From Betaproteobacteria bacterium (GTDB lineage: Bacteria > Pseudomonadota > Gammaproteobacteria > Burkholderiales > Burkholderiaceae_C), in contig RFNL01000372.1 of assembly GCA_009927195.1 (NCBI GenBank), positions 11,480-75,479 of the forward strand: a stretch of 64,000 bases of DNA. Reading direction: 5' to 3'. Below the pieces are notes generated by a model. It saw only the letters and a list, made by a program, of their open reading frames with translations, did not search any database and was not told the DNA's origin. Made by a program: the position numbers and the translations under genes. Shown here piece after piece: positions 54,786 through 64,000 of the stretch (positions within the stretch are counted from its first letter, which is position 1; each line of letters starts with the position of its first letter).

Positions 54786-55913
54786 ATGAAGACCAATCTG
54801 CTGGAATTTGATCTTCTTGGCCTCCAAACTTTTTGTGAAAGTCTGGGTGAGAAGCGTTTCCGCGCCCAACAATTGTTTCGCTGGATTCACCAAAGGGGCG
54901 AATCAGACTTTGATCGAATGTCAGATCTTGCCTTGCCTTTCAGGGCGCTCCTTCTTCAACACGCCAAAGTAGAGGGTTTGGATCCGGTTGCAACCCATAA
55001 ATCCAAAGACGGAACCATCAAATGGCTCTTTTCTGTCGGTGAAAACAACGCCATTGAAACGGTCTTTATCCCAGAGGATGACCGTGGAACCCTGTGTATT
55101 TCTTCTCAAGTGGGTTGTGCGGTGGGTTGTCGCTTTTGCTCAACCGGCCACCAAGGATTCAGTCGAAATTTGACCACTGCGGAAATCATTGCCCAACTGT
55201 GGATGGCGGAGCACCAGTTGCGTCGTCAATCAGGGCAAAACGCCAGAGTCATTTCAAATGTGGTGATGATGGGCATGGGCGAACCATTGCAAAACTACTC
55301 AGCCTTGTTGCCCGCGCTCAAAACCATGCTGGATGACCATGGGTATGGGTTGTCGCGGCGAAGGGTGACCGTTTCCACCTCTGGCGTGGTTCCCATGATC
55401 GACCGATTGGGACAAGATTGTCCTGTGGCCTTGGCCGTCTCCTTGCACGCACCGACGGATCCGCTGCGCAATGGGTTGGTACCGCTGAATCTGAAATACC
55501 CTTTGACTGAATTGTTGCAAGCTTGCTCCCGCTATTTGGCCCATGCGCCCCGCGACTTCATCACTTTTGAATATTGCATGCTGGCAGGTGTCAATGACCA
55601 AGCAGCGCATGCGCAAGCATTGATTGACTTGGTGACCCAACATGCCCAGGGCAAAGGTTTGTCCTGCAAATTCAATTTAATACCCTTTAACCCTTTTCCC
55701 GCTTCGGGTTTGGTTCGATCTGAGCCGGGCGTTGTTCAAAGGTTCGCCCAGCAACTTCAGCAAGCAGGTATCGTCACCACGGTGCGCAAAACCCGTGGTG
55801 ATGATATTGACGCAGCCTGCGGCCAATTGGCTGGTGATGTGGTTGATCGCACCCATGCTGTCGAACGCATGACCAAGCACCGCACCATTGACTTGGTGTC
55901 TGTGTCTTCGTGA
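54786..55913 (+). CDS. rlmN: RlmN, dual-specificity 23S rRNA/tRNA adenine C2-methyltransferase
   Basis: A 375-residue radical-SAM enzyme that makes m2A2503 in 23S rRNA and m2A37 in tRNA. The [4Fe-4S] motif is C111, C115, C118 ([12 protein letters not shown]). [12 protein letters not shown] and [11 protein letters not shown] are typical, and a conserved Cys near the C-terminus ([11 protein letters not shown]) completes the mechanism. It overlaps the pilW start by one base. Confidence 0.97.
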   Translation: MKTNLLEFDLLGLQTFCESLGEKRFRAQQLFRWIHQRGESDFDRMSDLALPFRALLLQHAKVEGLDPVATHKSKDGTIKWLFSVGENNAIETVFIPEDDRGTLCISSQVGCAVGCRFCSTGHQGFSRNLTTAEIIAQLWMAEHQLRRQSGQNARVISNVVMMGMGEPLQNYSALLPALKTMLDDHGYGLSRRRVTVSTSGVVPMIDRLGQDCPVALAVSLHAPTDPLRNGLVPLNLKYPLTELLQACSRYLAHAPRDFITFEYCMLAGVNDQAAHAQALIDLVTQHAQGKGLSCKFNLIPFNPFPASGLVRSEPGVVQRFAQQLQQAGIVTTVRKTRGDDIDAACGQLAGDVVDRTHAVERMTKHRTIDLVSVSS

Positions 55914-56449
55914 TGGTCGCAGGCTTCCAAATGCGGCTGATTGCCTCAATGGCTGGCTTGCTTCTTTGTGCGTGTGGATCGTTTTTGTCTGTTCCTGCTT
56001 CAAGCGATGACGCTCCTGTGGGTGTATGGACCCTTCCAGCCGATCCATCGGCCAACCGCGCCAGAGCCAAAGCTCGCCTCGAGTTGGGTCAAGCTTACTT
56101 TGAACAAGGTCAAATGCAGATTGCCATGCAAGAAATTGCTTTGGCTCAAGCTGCTGATCCGCAGTGGATTGCTGTGTTCAACTTGAAAGCGCTGGTGTTG
56201 GAGCGCATGGGCCAATTTCAATTGGCGCGCAGCAGTTTTGAGGATGGTCTGCGCATGGCTCAGCGCCACCCCAGTTTGGGCACTGAGTTGGCTGACCTCC
56301 AACACAATTGGGGATTGTGGCTTTGTACCCATGGTGAAACCGATAAAGGCATGGTTCAGTTCAACCGTGCCATGTCCCAACCGGGTTATGCCTTGCGGGA
56401 AAAAACCCAATTGGCCCTGAATCGGTGCCTCCAAATGGCCAGGGGTTGA
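55913..56449 (+). CDS. pilW: PilW/PilF, type IV pilus biogenesis lipoprotein
   Basis: A 178-residue lipoprotein with signal MRLIASMAGLLLCACGS (lipidated Cys near 21) and TPR helices (about 50-170). PilF/PilW pilotins insert the PilQ secretin into the outer membrane. The protein is short for PilW (about 250 residues) and has fewer repeats. ATG 55913 overlaps the rlmN stop (TGATG). The rlmN-pilW-rodZ-ispG order is conserved in betaproteobacteria. Confidence 0.82.
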   Translation: MVAGFQMRLIASMAGLLLCACGSFLSVPASSDDAPVGVWTLPADPSANRARAKARLELGQAYFEQGQMQIAMQEIALAQAADPQWIAVFNLKALVLERMGQFQLARSSFEDGLRMAQRHPSLGTELADLQHNWGLWLCTHGETDKGMVQFNRAMSQPGYALREKTQLALNRCLQMARG

Positions 56450-56450
56450 T

Positions 56451-57068
56451 GTGACCGAAACATCCGTACAACTGATCGTGACGGCAGGCTCTTGGTTAAA
56501 ACAACAAAGAGAGCAGGCGCAAATCTCTGTGGAGGGTATTAGCGATGCCTTGAAAGTACATCCCCATCGATTGATGGCTTTGGAAGCTGATAATTGGGAC
56601 CGCCTTCCCGACACTTTGTTCATTCGCAGTTTGGCCTTGGGTGTTTGTCGCCATTTGCGTGCTGATGAAAAAACGTTGCTGCCACTTTTGCCAGCACTGC
56701 CCCAAAGAGACCTGAATGTGATGCTGAGCAATATGCCATCGATCCCACTTCAGCCCAAGCGTTGGTCAGGACCGATGCTTTTCAACTCTTTACATTGGGT
56801 CAACACCACCAGAAAAATGGCGCTTGCCTTTTTCGGTTTGCTGCTGGTCCTCTTTTTGTTACTGCAGTGGGACTCAGGTATCCCGAGCACAGCGTCAATC
56901 ACTTTATGGGCGCCTGACTGGTTCAAGGATAAATCCAACACATCCTTCACACCTGCAGTGCAGGCCGTTAATGCCAATCAAATTGACATTGAAAAAAATC
57001 TCAAAACTGTCATCACGCCGGTTGTTCCAATGGCATTGAAGTCAAATTCTGGAAATTCAACCCCCTAG
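56451..57068 (+). CDS. rodZ: RodZ-like helix-turn-helix membrane protein, short form
   Basis: A 205-residue protein with an N-terminal Cro-type HTH (about 12-70; GSWLKQQREQAQISVEGISD), one membrane helix (about 122-140) and a short periplasmic tail of about 65 residues. RodZ is normally longer and ends with a DUF4115 beta domain, absent here. It links MreB to the membrane in other bacteria. The start is GTG 56451, one base after pilW. Position before ispG is the standard place for rodZ. Confidence 0.8.
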   Translation: MTETSVQLIVTAGSWLKQQREQAQISVEGISDALKVHPHRLMALEADNWDRLPDTLFIRSLALGVCRHLRADEKTLLPLLPALPQRDLNVMLSNMPSIPLQPKRWSGPMLFNSLHWVNTTRKMALAFFGLLLVLFLLLQWDSGIPSTASITLWAPDWFKDKSNTSFTPAVQAVNANQIDIEKNLKTVITPVVPMALKSNSGNSTP

Positions 57069-57090
57069 CGTCTAAAACAGGAGGAGTTTT

Positions 57091-58341
57091 ATGAATACCC
57101 CGATCAACGTTTCACAAGCTCAAACACGGCGCAGCCTTCAGGGACAGGTCAAGTGGGGAAACCGTGTGGTGACCTTGGGGGGCAATGCACCCATACGCGT
57201 CCAATCAATGACAAATACCGATACGGTGGATGTGATTGGCACTGCCATACAAGTGAAAGAGTTGGCCCTGGCCGGCTCGGAATTGGTGCGCATCACGGTC
57301 AATACCCCGGACGCAGCCAAAGCCGTTGCACCCATTCGGGAACAACTTGACCGCATGGGTGTGGATGTCCCTTTGATTGGTGACTTTCATTACAACGGTC
57401 ATCGCTTGCTGTCCGATTACCCCGAATGTGCACAAGCCTTGTCCAAATACCGCATCAATCCAGGGAATGTGGGAAAAGGTGATAAGCATGATATGCAGTT
57501 CACCCAAATGATTGAAGTCGCACTGCGTTGGGACAAGCCAGTTCGCATAGGCGTCAATTGGGGCAGTTTGGACCAAGAATTGTTGGCCAAGCTGATGGAT
57601 GAGAACGCTCTTCGCAGCGAGCCTTGGGATGCCAAGCAAGTCATGTACGAGGCGTTGATCACATCCGCCCTGGATTCAGCCCAATTGGCCCAAAACCTGG
57701 GCATGCCCCCTGAACAAATCATGCTCAGTTGCAAAGTATCTGGCGTTCAGGATTTGATTTCTGTTTACCGAGAATTGTCCAAGCGCTCTGTGCATCCACT
57801 GCATTTGGGATTGACAGAGGCGGGTATGGGCACCAAGGGCACAGTGGCTTCGGCCACATCAATGGGGATTCTTTTGCAAGAAGGCATTGGCGACACCATA
57901 CGTGTTTCTTTGACACCCCAACCCGGCGAATCGCGAACCCAGGAAGTGGTGATCGCGTCCGAGATATTGCAATCTTTGGGATTGCGCACATTTGTACCCA
58001 GCGTAACCGCTTGCCCAGGATGTGGCCGAACCACCAGTACCACATTCCAAGAATTGGCCAAGCAAATTGATGATTATTTGCGCACCCAAATGCCGGTTTG
58101 GCGGACCAAATATCCAGGTGTTGAGCACATGAAAGTGGCGGTCATGGGATGCATTGTCAATGGCCCCGGCGAAAGCAAGCATGCCAATATTGGCATCAGT
58201 CTGCCCGGTACCGGCGAAGCACCCGCTGCCCCTGTGTTCATCGACGGGGAGAAGGTTCAGACCCTGCGAGGCCATCAAATTGCGACAGATTTCCAAAAAA
58301 TTGTCGAACAATATATTGAAGAAAAATACAGCACCGTGTAA
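57091..58341 (+). CDS. ispG: IspG, 4-hydroxy-3-methylbut-2-en-1-yl diphosphate synthase
   Basis: A 416-residue enzyme of the MEP isoprenoid pathway, reducing MEcPP to HMBPP. The [4Fe-4S] cysteines lie in [10 protein letters not shown] and GCIVNGPGE. Start motifs [14 protein letters not shown] and [10 protein letters not shown] are typical. GGAGGAG lies just before ATG 57091. It is 22 bases after rodZ and 22 before hisS. Confidence 0.97.
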   Translation: MNTPINVSQAQTRRSLQGQVKWGNRVVTLGGNAPIRVQSMTNTDTVDVIGTAIQVKELALAGSELVRITVNTPDAAKAVAPIREQLDRMGVDVPLIGDFHYNGHRLLSDYPECAQALSKYRINPGNVGKGDKHDMQFTQMIEVALRWDKPVRIGVNWGSLDQELLAKLMDENALRSEPWDAKQVMYEALITSALDSAQLAQNLGMPPEQIMLSCKVSGVQDLISVYRELSKRSVHPLHLGLTEAGMGTKGTVASATSMGILLQEGIGDTIRVSLTPQPGESRTQEVVIASEILQSLGLRTFVPSVTACPGCGRTTSTTFQELAKQIDDYLRTQMPVWRTKYPGVEHMKVAVMGCIVNGPGESKHANIGISLPGTGEAPAAPVFIDGEKVQTLRGHQIATDFQKIVEQYIEEKYSTV

Positions 58342-58363
58342 GCAGTGCCAGGAAAGCAACCAA

Positions 58364-59656
58364 ATGGCTGAGAAAATTTCCGCAGTCAAAGGCATGAACG
58401 ATGTGTTGCCACCCCACTCTGGCGATTGGGAGTGGCTGGAATCCATGGTGCGCCAATTGATGTTTCGCCATGGATATAAAAACATTCGCACGCCGATCGT
58501 CGAACCCACTGGGCTTTTTATTCGCGGCTTGGGCGAGGTCACAGATATTGTTGAAAAGGAAATGTATTCTTTCTCCGATCGGCTCAATGGTGAAGAATTG
58601 ACCTTGAGACCGGAAAATACAGCTGGGGTGGTTCGCGCATGCATTGAACACAGTCTTTTGCATGAAGGCGGCAAAAGACTCTATTACATGGGCCCCATGT
58701 TTCGCCATGAAAGGCCACAACGCGGGCGCTATCGTCAGTTCCATCAAATTGGCGCTGAGGCCCTGGGATTCGGTGGGCCTGAAGTGGATGCGGAAATCAT
58801 CCTTCTGGCCGAATCTTTATGGAAAGCATTGGGCCTTCAAGGCGTGCGCTTGGAAGTCAACAGCCTGGGGCAATTGAACGAGCGCCATGCCCATCGGGCT
58901 GCACTGATCACTTATTTGGAAAAACACCACACACAATTGGATGCCGATGCAAAGCGACGCTTGCACTCCAACCCGCTTCGAATTTTGGATACCAAAAATC
59001 CAGATTTACAAGATTTGGTCAATGACGCGCCGCAATTGGTGGATTTCTTGGGAACAGCATCGCTTGATCATTTCAACCGATTGCGTGAAATATTGGATGC
59101 CTGCCAGATCAGCTACCGCATCAACCCAAGACTGGTTCGTGGCATGGATTATTACAACCTGACTGTGTTCGAATTCATCACAGACAGTTTGGGATCACAA
59201 GGCACCATATGTGGCGGTGGTCGTTACGATGGTTTGTTTGAGGAATTGGGTGGCAAGCCAGCTCCAGCCATTGGTTGGGCCATGGGTGTTGAGAGAGTGA
59301 TTGAACTCCTGAGAGATCAGGATAGATTGCCTTCGCAAGCGCATCCAGACATTTACGCGATTGTCGGTGACTCCAAAGATTTGCCCCAGGTTTTTCCTTT
59401 TTTACAAACGCTCAGGGGTGCTGGTTTGAGTGTACAAATGCATGCCAGCCCCCGATCTGAGTGGAGCGGGATTAAAGCGCAGTTCAAGAAAGCAGATGCC
59501 TCGGGTGCCACCTATGCCCTCATTTTTGGACCCGATGAACTGAAACAAGGCATGGTGGCTTGCAAACCTTTGCGCAATGACCAGCAGGCACAGGGGATGA
59601 TGGCTTTGGCTGATTTGGCCCAATGGGCGGGCCACCTACAATCTGCACCACGATAG
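58364..59656 (+). CDS. hisS: Histidine--tRNA ligase
   Basis: A 430-residue class II synthetase. Motif 2 ([17 protein letters not shown], about 110-126), histidine motif [13 protein letters not shown] and motif 3 GGGRYDGL are present. The start ATG 58364 has AGGAAAG before it; a longer frame extends into ispG and is rejected. C-terminal anticodon-binding domain is complete. Confidence 0.97.
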   Translation: MAEKISAVKGMNDVLPPHSGDWEWLESMVRQLMFRHGYKNIRTPIVEPTGLFIRGLGEVTDIVEKEMYSFSDRLNGEELTLRPENTAGVVRACIEHSLLHEGGKRLYYMGPMFRHERPQRGRYRQFHQIGAEALGFGGPEVDAEIILLAESLWKALGLQGVRLEVNSLGQLNERHAHRAALITYLEKHHTQLDADAKRRLHSNPLRILDTKNPDLQDLVNDAPQLVDFLGTASLDHFNRLREILDACQISYRINPRLVRGMDYYNLTVFEFITDSLGSQGTICGGGRYDGLFEELGGKPAPAIGWAMGVERVIELLRDQDRLPSQAHPDIYAIVGDSKDLPQVFPFLQTLRGAGLSVQMHASPRSEWSGIKAQFKKADASGATYALIFGPDELKQGMVACKPLRNDQQAQGMMALADLAQWAGHLQSAPR

Positions 59657-59663
59657 GAAAATC

Positions 59664-60329
59664 ATGGCCACGAATCTGGATTTGGAAGAACAAGAACAGC
59701 TTGATCAACTCAAGCACTTTTGGAACCAGTGGGGCAATGCCATCAGTTCCTGTTTGGCGGTGATTGCCTTGGCTTATCTGGCCTATACCGGCTGGAACTA
59801 CTGGCAAAGGCATCAAGCCTCGCAGGCAACGATTTTGTTTGATACGTTTGAGCGTGCTCAGAAAGCGGCCGATATGGTTTTGATGGAACGCGCTGTGGCA
59901 GACATCAAAGACAAGTTCGGGCGCACCGTGTATGCCAGTCAAGCTGCGTTGATCTTGGCTCAAGCGCTGTTGGAAAAAGATCGTATGGACGACGCGCAAA
60001 TTCAACTGCAATGGGTCATCGATCATGGGTTTGACTCTGGCTACCAAATCATTGCCAGGTTGAGACTATCTGCTTTATGGATTGATAAAAAACAATATGC
60101 CGCCGCGCGACAACTGTTATCGCTGACGGCTCCAACAGCCTATCGATCTTTGGTACAGGACCGATTGGGTGATTTGTCTTTCCTGGAAGGTCAACATTCC
60201 GCTGCCATTGCCCTCTACCAAAGTGCTTGGGGTGCCATGGATCCACGCGCTGAATACAGGAGGTTGCTGGAAATCAAATTGGCCTCCTTGGGCGTGACCC
60301 CTGAAGTGCAAACAAAAGAAACGCCGTGA
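59664..60329 (+). CDS. YfgM/AncillaryBAM-type tetratricopeptide membrane protein
   Basis: A 221-residue YfgM-like protein with one membrane helix near 30-48 and a TPR_21 periplasmic domain (about 55-205). YfgM interacts with PpiD and SecYEG in E. coli. It starts seven bases after hisS with AGGAAAA upstream and overlaps bamB. Gene order hisS-yfgM-bamB is conserved. Confidence 0.9.
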   Translation: MATNLDLEEQEQLDQLKHFWNQWGNAISSCLAVIALAYLAYTGWNYWQRHQASQATILFDTFERAQKAADMVLMERAVADIKDKFGRTVYASQAALILAQALLEKDRMDDAQIQLQWVIDHGFDSGYQIIARLRLSALWIDKKQYAAARQLLSLTAPTAYRSLVQDRLGDLSFLEGQHSAAIALYQSAWGAMDPRAEYRRLLEIKLASLGVTPEVQTKETP

Positions 60330-60331
60330 TC

Positions 60332-61486
60332 ATGGCGGATCGGGCAATCTCTCATTGCTTATCAACTGGCTGGTCCAAGTTGATTTGCACAGGCGTTCTG
60401 TTTGGATTGGCCGCTTGTGGTTCACCACCCAAACCCAAGCCCCAGGAGTTGGGATCAATTCCCAATAATTTGCCACTTCAAACCATCTGGTCCTATGCGG
60501 CAGGCTCGATTGACATGCCCTTGGCCATCAGTGTTCATCCCAAAGCATTGGGTTTGGCCAATGCAAAAGGTGATGTTTGGGCCTTAGATCCATCCTCAGG
60601 ACGCGAGCTATGGCGTACAAGGGTGGGACCGTTGAGCGCTGGTGTGGGCGGTGATGGGCATTTTTTTGCAGTAATGGGTCTGCAAAGCGAATTGATCGTC
60701 CTCAAAGACGGCAAGGAAATTTGGCGCAAACCCATGACCGCCCAATCTTTCACGCCGCCGCTGGTGGCTGGTGGTCGTGTTTTTGTACTCAGCGCCGATC
60801 GCAGCATTTGGGCTTTCGATGCCCAAAGTGGACGGGTTTTATGGAGTCAGGCCCGACCGGGCGAACCACTGGTTTTGCGTCAAATGGGGGTTTTATTGCC
60901 TGTGGGTGACACCTTGGTGGCTGGTCAAGGGGGGCGCTTGGTTGGATTGCAACCCTTGTCAGGCGCTGTGCTCTGGGAAGTTGCCATCGGAACATCTCGC
61001 GGTACCAACGACATGGAGCGTTTGGTCGATCTGGTCGGTCCTGCCAGCAGGTTTGGCACTGTGGTTTGTGCGCGGGCGTTTCAGGCGCAAATTGGTTGCG
61101 TCGATACCCGCAACGCCAGCGCGCTTTGGAGCCGACGTTCGGTGGGGGACCAGGGTTTATCGGGCAATGAACAAATGCTTGTTTCTACCGATGGCAACGG
61201 TGTCTTGGTTGCATCCAACCGACTCAACGGTGAAAAGGTCTGGGAGTCGGATCGGCTGCGTTATCGACAATTGACCGCCCCATTGGTGTCTGGTCAGTAC
61301 ACCGCAGTGGGTGACAGCGGGGGGCAACTTTATTTTTTCGCTCAAAAAGATGGCAGTTTGGTCCACCGTGCCGTCAGTGATGGCAGCGGTTGGGCCACCA
61401 ACCCTATAACCTCCCAAGACCATATCATTACCGTCACCCGCAAGGGACTGGTCCAAGCCTGGAAGATCTCCTCGGGCCAATCATGA
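60332..61486 (+). CDS. bamB: BamB, outer-membrane assembly lipoprotein (PQQ beta-propeller)
   Basis: A 384-residue lipoprotein with signal ending GLAACGS (Cys near 31) and an eight-blade PQQ-like propeller ([35 protein letters not shown]). It assists BamA. ATG 60332 was chosen; GTG 60326, overlapping yfgM as GTGA, is the alternative. It overlaps der by four bases (ATGA). Confidence 0.95.
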   Translation: MADRAISHCLSTGWSKLICTGVLFGLAACGSPPKPKPQELGSIPNNLPLQTIWSYAAGSIDMPLAISVHPKALGLANAKGDVWALDPSSGRELWRTRVGPLSAGVGGDGHFFAVMGLQSELIVLKDGKEIWRKPMTAQSFTPPLVAGGRVFVLSADRSIWAFDAQSGRVLWSQARPGEPLVLRQMGVLLPVGDTLVAGQGGRLVGLQPLSGAVLWEVAIGTSRGTNDMERLVDLVGPASRFGTVVCARAFQAQIGCVDTRNASALWSRRSVGDQGLSGNEQMLVSTDGNGVLVASNRLNGEKVWESDRLRYRQLTAPLVSGQYTAVGDSGGQLYFFAQKDGSLVHRAVSDGSGWATNPITSQDHIITVTRKGLVQAWKISSGQS

Positions 61487-62829
61487 AACCTGTTCTGGCG
61501 CTGGTGGGAAGACCCAATGTGGGCAAGTCAACGCTGTTTAATCGTCTGACCCAGTCACGAGATGCCATCGTGGCTGATTTTCCCGGTTTGACCCGTGACC
61601 GCCACTATGGGCAAGGCAAACAAGGACCTTATGAATTCATAGCGATTGATACCGGGGGTTTTGAACCGGACGCCTCCAATGGCATCTACAAAGAAATGGC
61701 CAAGCAAACCCAACAAGCGGTGGCGGAGGCCGATGTGGTTCTTTTTGTGGTCGATGCGCGCAATGGTTTGAATGCACAAGACCATGACATTGCCAATTTC
61801 TTGCGCAAACTCGGCAAACCTTGTGTGTTGGCCGCCAATAAGGCGGAGGGCATGCAACAAGGTCTGCAGTTGGCGGAGTTTTACGAACTCGGACTGGGGG
61901 AAGTGCATCCTGTCTCAGCGGCTCACGGGCAAGGTGTCCGCAGTCTGGTCGAAACCGCATTAATGCCATTGTTCGTCTCTGGACAATTCACCGATGAAAG
62001 CAATGAGACCGCCCCTGAAGGGACCATCAAATTGGCGGTGGCTGGACGACCGAATGTGGGAAAGTCCACCTTGATCAATACATGGTTGGGTGAGGAGCGC
62101 TTGGTGGCTTTTGATTTGCCGGGCACCACCCGGGACGCCATCAGTGTTCCCTTTGAAAGAGGCGGGCAACGGTATGAACTGATAGATACCGCAGGATTGA
62201 GGCGCAAAGGCAAAGTCTTTGAGGCCATTGAAAAATTTTCGGTAGTCAAGACCTTGCAAGCCATCGAGTCGGCCCACGTGGTGTTGTTGCTATTGGATGC
62301 AACCCAGGGGGTCACCGACCAAGATGCGCATATTGCTGGCTTTGTGCTTGAATCAGGTCGCGCCGTGGTGTTGGCGGTCAACAAATGGGATGCGGTTGAT
62401 GCCTATCAACGCGAGTTGTTGCATCGCTCCATCGAGGCCAGATTGGCATTTTTGAAATTTGCGGCAGTGCATTTGATATCGGCCAAAAAGCGACAAGGTC
62501 TGGTACCCCTTTGGAGCTCAATTCATCAAGCCCACCAGGCTGCCATGTGCAAAATGAGCACACCGGTTCTCACGCGCCTTCTACAGGAAGCTGTTCAGTT
62601 CCAAGCCCCTCAGCGTTCCGGCATGTTCAGGCCCAAATTGCGCTATGCCCACCAAGGCGGCATGAACCCGCCCATCATCGTCATTCATGGCAATTCGCTG
62701 GAACATGTGGGTGCTGTTTACAAACGCTACCTGGAAGGGCGCTTCAGAAAAGCCTTTAACTTGGAGGGCACTCCCTTGCGCATCGAGATGAAAACCTCTG
62801 AAAATCCTTATAAAAACAAAGAAGATTGA
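61483..62829 (+). CDS. der: Der (EngA), double-GTPase ribosome assembly factor
   Basis: A 448-residue protein with two GTPase domains: G1 GRPNVGKST at about 8-16 and again near 189-197 ([12 protein letters not shown]), and a C-terminal KH-like domain. It is essential for 50S subunit maturation. The start ATG 61483 overlaps bamB; a longer frame runs into bamB. Confidence 0.97.
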   Translation: MKPVLALVGRPNVGKSTLFNRLTQSRDAIVADFPGLTRDRHYGQGKQGPYEFIAIDTGGFEPDASNGIYKEMAKQTQQAVAEADVVLFVVDARNGLNAQDHDIANFLRKLGKPCVLAANKAEGMQQGLQLAEFYELGLGEVHPVSAAHGQGVRSLVETALMPLFVSGQFTDESNETAPEGTIKLAVAGRPNVGKSTLINTWLGEERLVAFDLPGTTRDAISVPFERGGQRYELIDTAGLRRKGKVFEAIEKFSVVKTLQAIESAHVVLLLLDATQGVTDQDAHIAGFVLESGRAVVLAVNKWDAVDAYQRELLHRSIEARLAFLKFAAVHLISAKKRQGLVPLWSSIHQAHQAAMCKMSTPVLTRLLQEAVQFQAPQRSGMFRPKLRYAHQGGMNPPIIVIHGNSLEHVGAVYKRYLEGRFRKAFNLEGTPLRIEMKTSENPYKNKED

Positions 62830-62897
62830 CTGTCTGGCCCTTGTGGGCCATGGTCGTGTGGTATGGTTACAAGTTGAACACCAACACGGAGAATATC

Positions 62898-63146
62898 GTG
62901 GGTAACAAAGGGCAGTTATTACAGGATCCGTTTCTCAATGCTTTGAGGCGTGAACACATTCCCGTTTCGATCTATTTGGTCAATGGCATCAAGTTGCAAG
63001 GGCAGGTGGAATCTTTTGATCAATATGTGGTGCTTTTGAGAAATACCGTCACCCAAATGGTTTATAAACACGCCATATCCACCATTGTGCCTGGCCGTGC
63101 AGTGACCTATCAATCCGAGGACGCCTCACCTGCCGACGGGGCTTGA
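62898..63146 (+). CDS. hfq: Hfq, RNA chaperone
   Basis: An 82-residue Sm-like protein. The proximal-face motif QDPFLN (9-14) and Sm2 YKHAIS (56-61) are exact. GTG 62898 is the start because GGAGA lies five bases upstream and residues before it are not family-like. It is 68 bases after der and hflX follows. Confidence 0.97.
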   Translation: MGNKGQLLQDPFLNALRREHIPVSIYLVNGIKLQGQVESFDQYVVLLRNTVTQMVYKHAISTIVPGRAVTYQSEDASPADGA

Positions 63147-63156
63147 TGATCTGGTT

Positions 63157-64000
63157 TTGAAAATCCAGCCATATCCAACATCCACACCCGTTTTGCTGAT
63201 GGGGGTTGATTTTCACCAAACCGACTTTGACGCTGAGTTGCAAGAGTTGGGCTTACTGGTTCAAACCGCCGGAATGCAAGCCGTCGGTCGGTTGACTTGC
63301 AGGCGGCAAGCGCCTGATCCGGCCTTGTTTGTGGGCAAAGGCAAGGCTGACGAGATCAAGGCCATGGCGCTGGAACTGGGGGCCCTTGAAGTTGTTTTTG
63401 ACCAATCTTTGAGCCCCGCACAACAAAGGAACCTGGAGCGTCACCTGGACATGCCGGTCAATGACCGAACGCTGGTTATTTTGGAAATATTTGCCCAGCG
63501 GGCCCGCAGCCATGAAGGCAAGCTGCAAGTGGAGTTGGCCAGGCTGCAATACCTGTCCACGCGATTGGTGCGTCGCTGGTCTCACCTGGAACGACAGCGG
63601 GGCGGTATCGGTACCCGTGGCGGACCCGGAGAGACCCAGATTGAACTGGATCGCCGCATGCTGGGTGAAGGCATCAAAAGAACCCGTGAACGCCTCCAAA
63701 AAGTCATGCGACAGCGCCAAACACAACGTAAACAAAGGTTGCGCAAAGATGCCTTTCGCATTTCATTGGTGGGCTATACCAATGCTGGCAAATCCACTTT
63801 ATTCAATGCGTTGGTGAAAGCGAAAACCTACGCCGCAGATCAATTGTTTGCCACGCTTGACACCACCACCCGGCAAATCCACTTGGACTTTCCTGATGGC
63901 ATGGGGGCATCGGTTTCCTTGTCTGACACCGTTGGTTTCATCCGCGACTTGCCTCACGGTCTGGTCAAAGCCTTTGCAGCCACTTTACAAGAAGCGGCCG
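63157..64000 (+). CDS. hflX: HflX, ribosome-associated GTPase (N-terminal part, cut at window edge)
   Basis: The reading frame runs to the right edge and encodes an HflX N-terminal domain (RHLDMPVNDRTLVILEIFAQ; RGGIGTRGGPGETQIELDRR) followed by the G1 loop GYTNAGKST (63772-63798) and DTVGFIRDLPH (G3). HflX splits stalled ribosomes. The start is unclear: TTG 63157 keeps the conserved PVLLMGVD segment; ATG 63199 begins inside it. hfq-hflX pairing is conserved. Confidence 0.9.
   Translation, partial: MKIQPYPTSTPVLLMGVDFHQTDFDAELQELGLLVQTAGMQAVGRLTCRRQAPDPALFVGKGKADEIKAMALELGALEVVFDQSLSPAQQRNLERHLDMPVNDRTLVILEIFAQRARSHEGKLQVELARLQYLSTRLVRRWSHLERQRGGIGTRGGPGETQIELDRRMLGEGIKRTRERLQKVMRQRQTQRKQRLRKDAFRISLVGYTNAGKSTLFNALVKAKTYAADQLFATLDTTTRQIHLDFPDGMGASVSLSDTVGFIRDLPHGLVKAFAATLQEAA

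Noticed and set aside
1..64000. tRNA, rRNA, CRISPR arrays, insertion sequences, prophage or integrase genes
   Set aside because: Looked for on both strands; no repeat array, transposase motif or tRNA-like cloverleaf was noticed, though a profile search could still reveal one.

Overview
The window comes from a betaproteobacterium of the order Burkholderiales, most likely a Comamonadaceae-type freshwater or soil organism of moderate GC. Three things support this: the housekeeping order ndk-rlmN-pilW-rodZ-ispG-hisS-yfgM-bamB-der-hfq-hflX, the set sucA-sucB-lpdA-zapE, and an H-NS of the short betaproteobacterial type. The genus cannot be fixed from the sequence alone. No tRNA, rRNA, CRISPR array, insertion sequence, integrase or phage gene was seen.

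Bases 1-17564 (plus strand) hold most of a type VI secretion system (T6SS): the tail of hcp, then tssE, tssF, tssG, clpV/tssH, vgrG/tssI, a MORN/YwqK-like protein, a DUF4280 PAAR-like protein, a small membrane protein, tssJ, tssK, tssL, tssM and tssA. The genes overlap or nearly touch, so they look like one transcription unit that begins left of the window; tssB and tssC are presumably there. No toxin domain is visible on VgrG or on the PAAR-like protein, and TssM has lost its Walker A motif. An hns-family gene with its own promoter and terminator follows.

Bases 18160-22693 (minus strand) carry aat, bpt/ate, an IclR regulator, a bacteriohemerythrin and a PglL/Wzy-type O-oligosaccharyltransferase. 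Two bases from the aat start codon, a plus-strand set begins: a protein resembling the Bacillus spore transglutaminase Tgl, a crotonase-family protein and a Rieske oxygenase. This set converges on a minus-strand run of twelve genes (25774-36914): coxS, coxL, coxM, a MoxR ATPase, a CoxE-like VWA protein, CoxG, XdhC, an amino-acid-type ABC binding protein and permease, a creatininase-family amidohydrolase, a GST and an AhpD-like protein. CoxL has the form II signature AYRGAGR and the gene order is S-L-M, so this is a molybdenum hydroxylase of unknown substrate rather than a proven CO dehydrogenase. Uptake, molybdenum hydroxylation, Rieske oxygenation, amide hydrolysis and crotonase chemistry together suggest an uncharacterised catabolic pathway for a nitrogen-containing compound. 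This is the most novel region of the window.

Bases 37152-41333 carry a tiny lysine-rich protein, a quinone oxidoreductase, two bactofilins flanking a DUF4337 membrane protein, a membrane-anchored methyltransferase-like protein and an isochorismatase-fold protein that has lost its catalytic triad. Bases 41718-47374 encode the 2-oxoglutarate dehydrogenase complex (sucA, sucB, lpdA), closed by a terminator.

Bases 47498-64000 are mostly core genes: zapE, a DinG/YoaA-type helicase, bamD (minus), rluD, scpB, rluB, ndk, then rlmN, pilW, rodZ (short), ispG, hisS, yfgM, bamB, der, hfq and the start of hflX. Many of these are coupled by 1-8 base overlaps.
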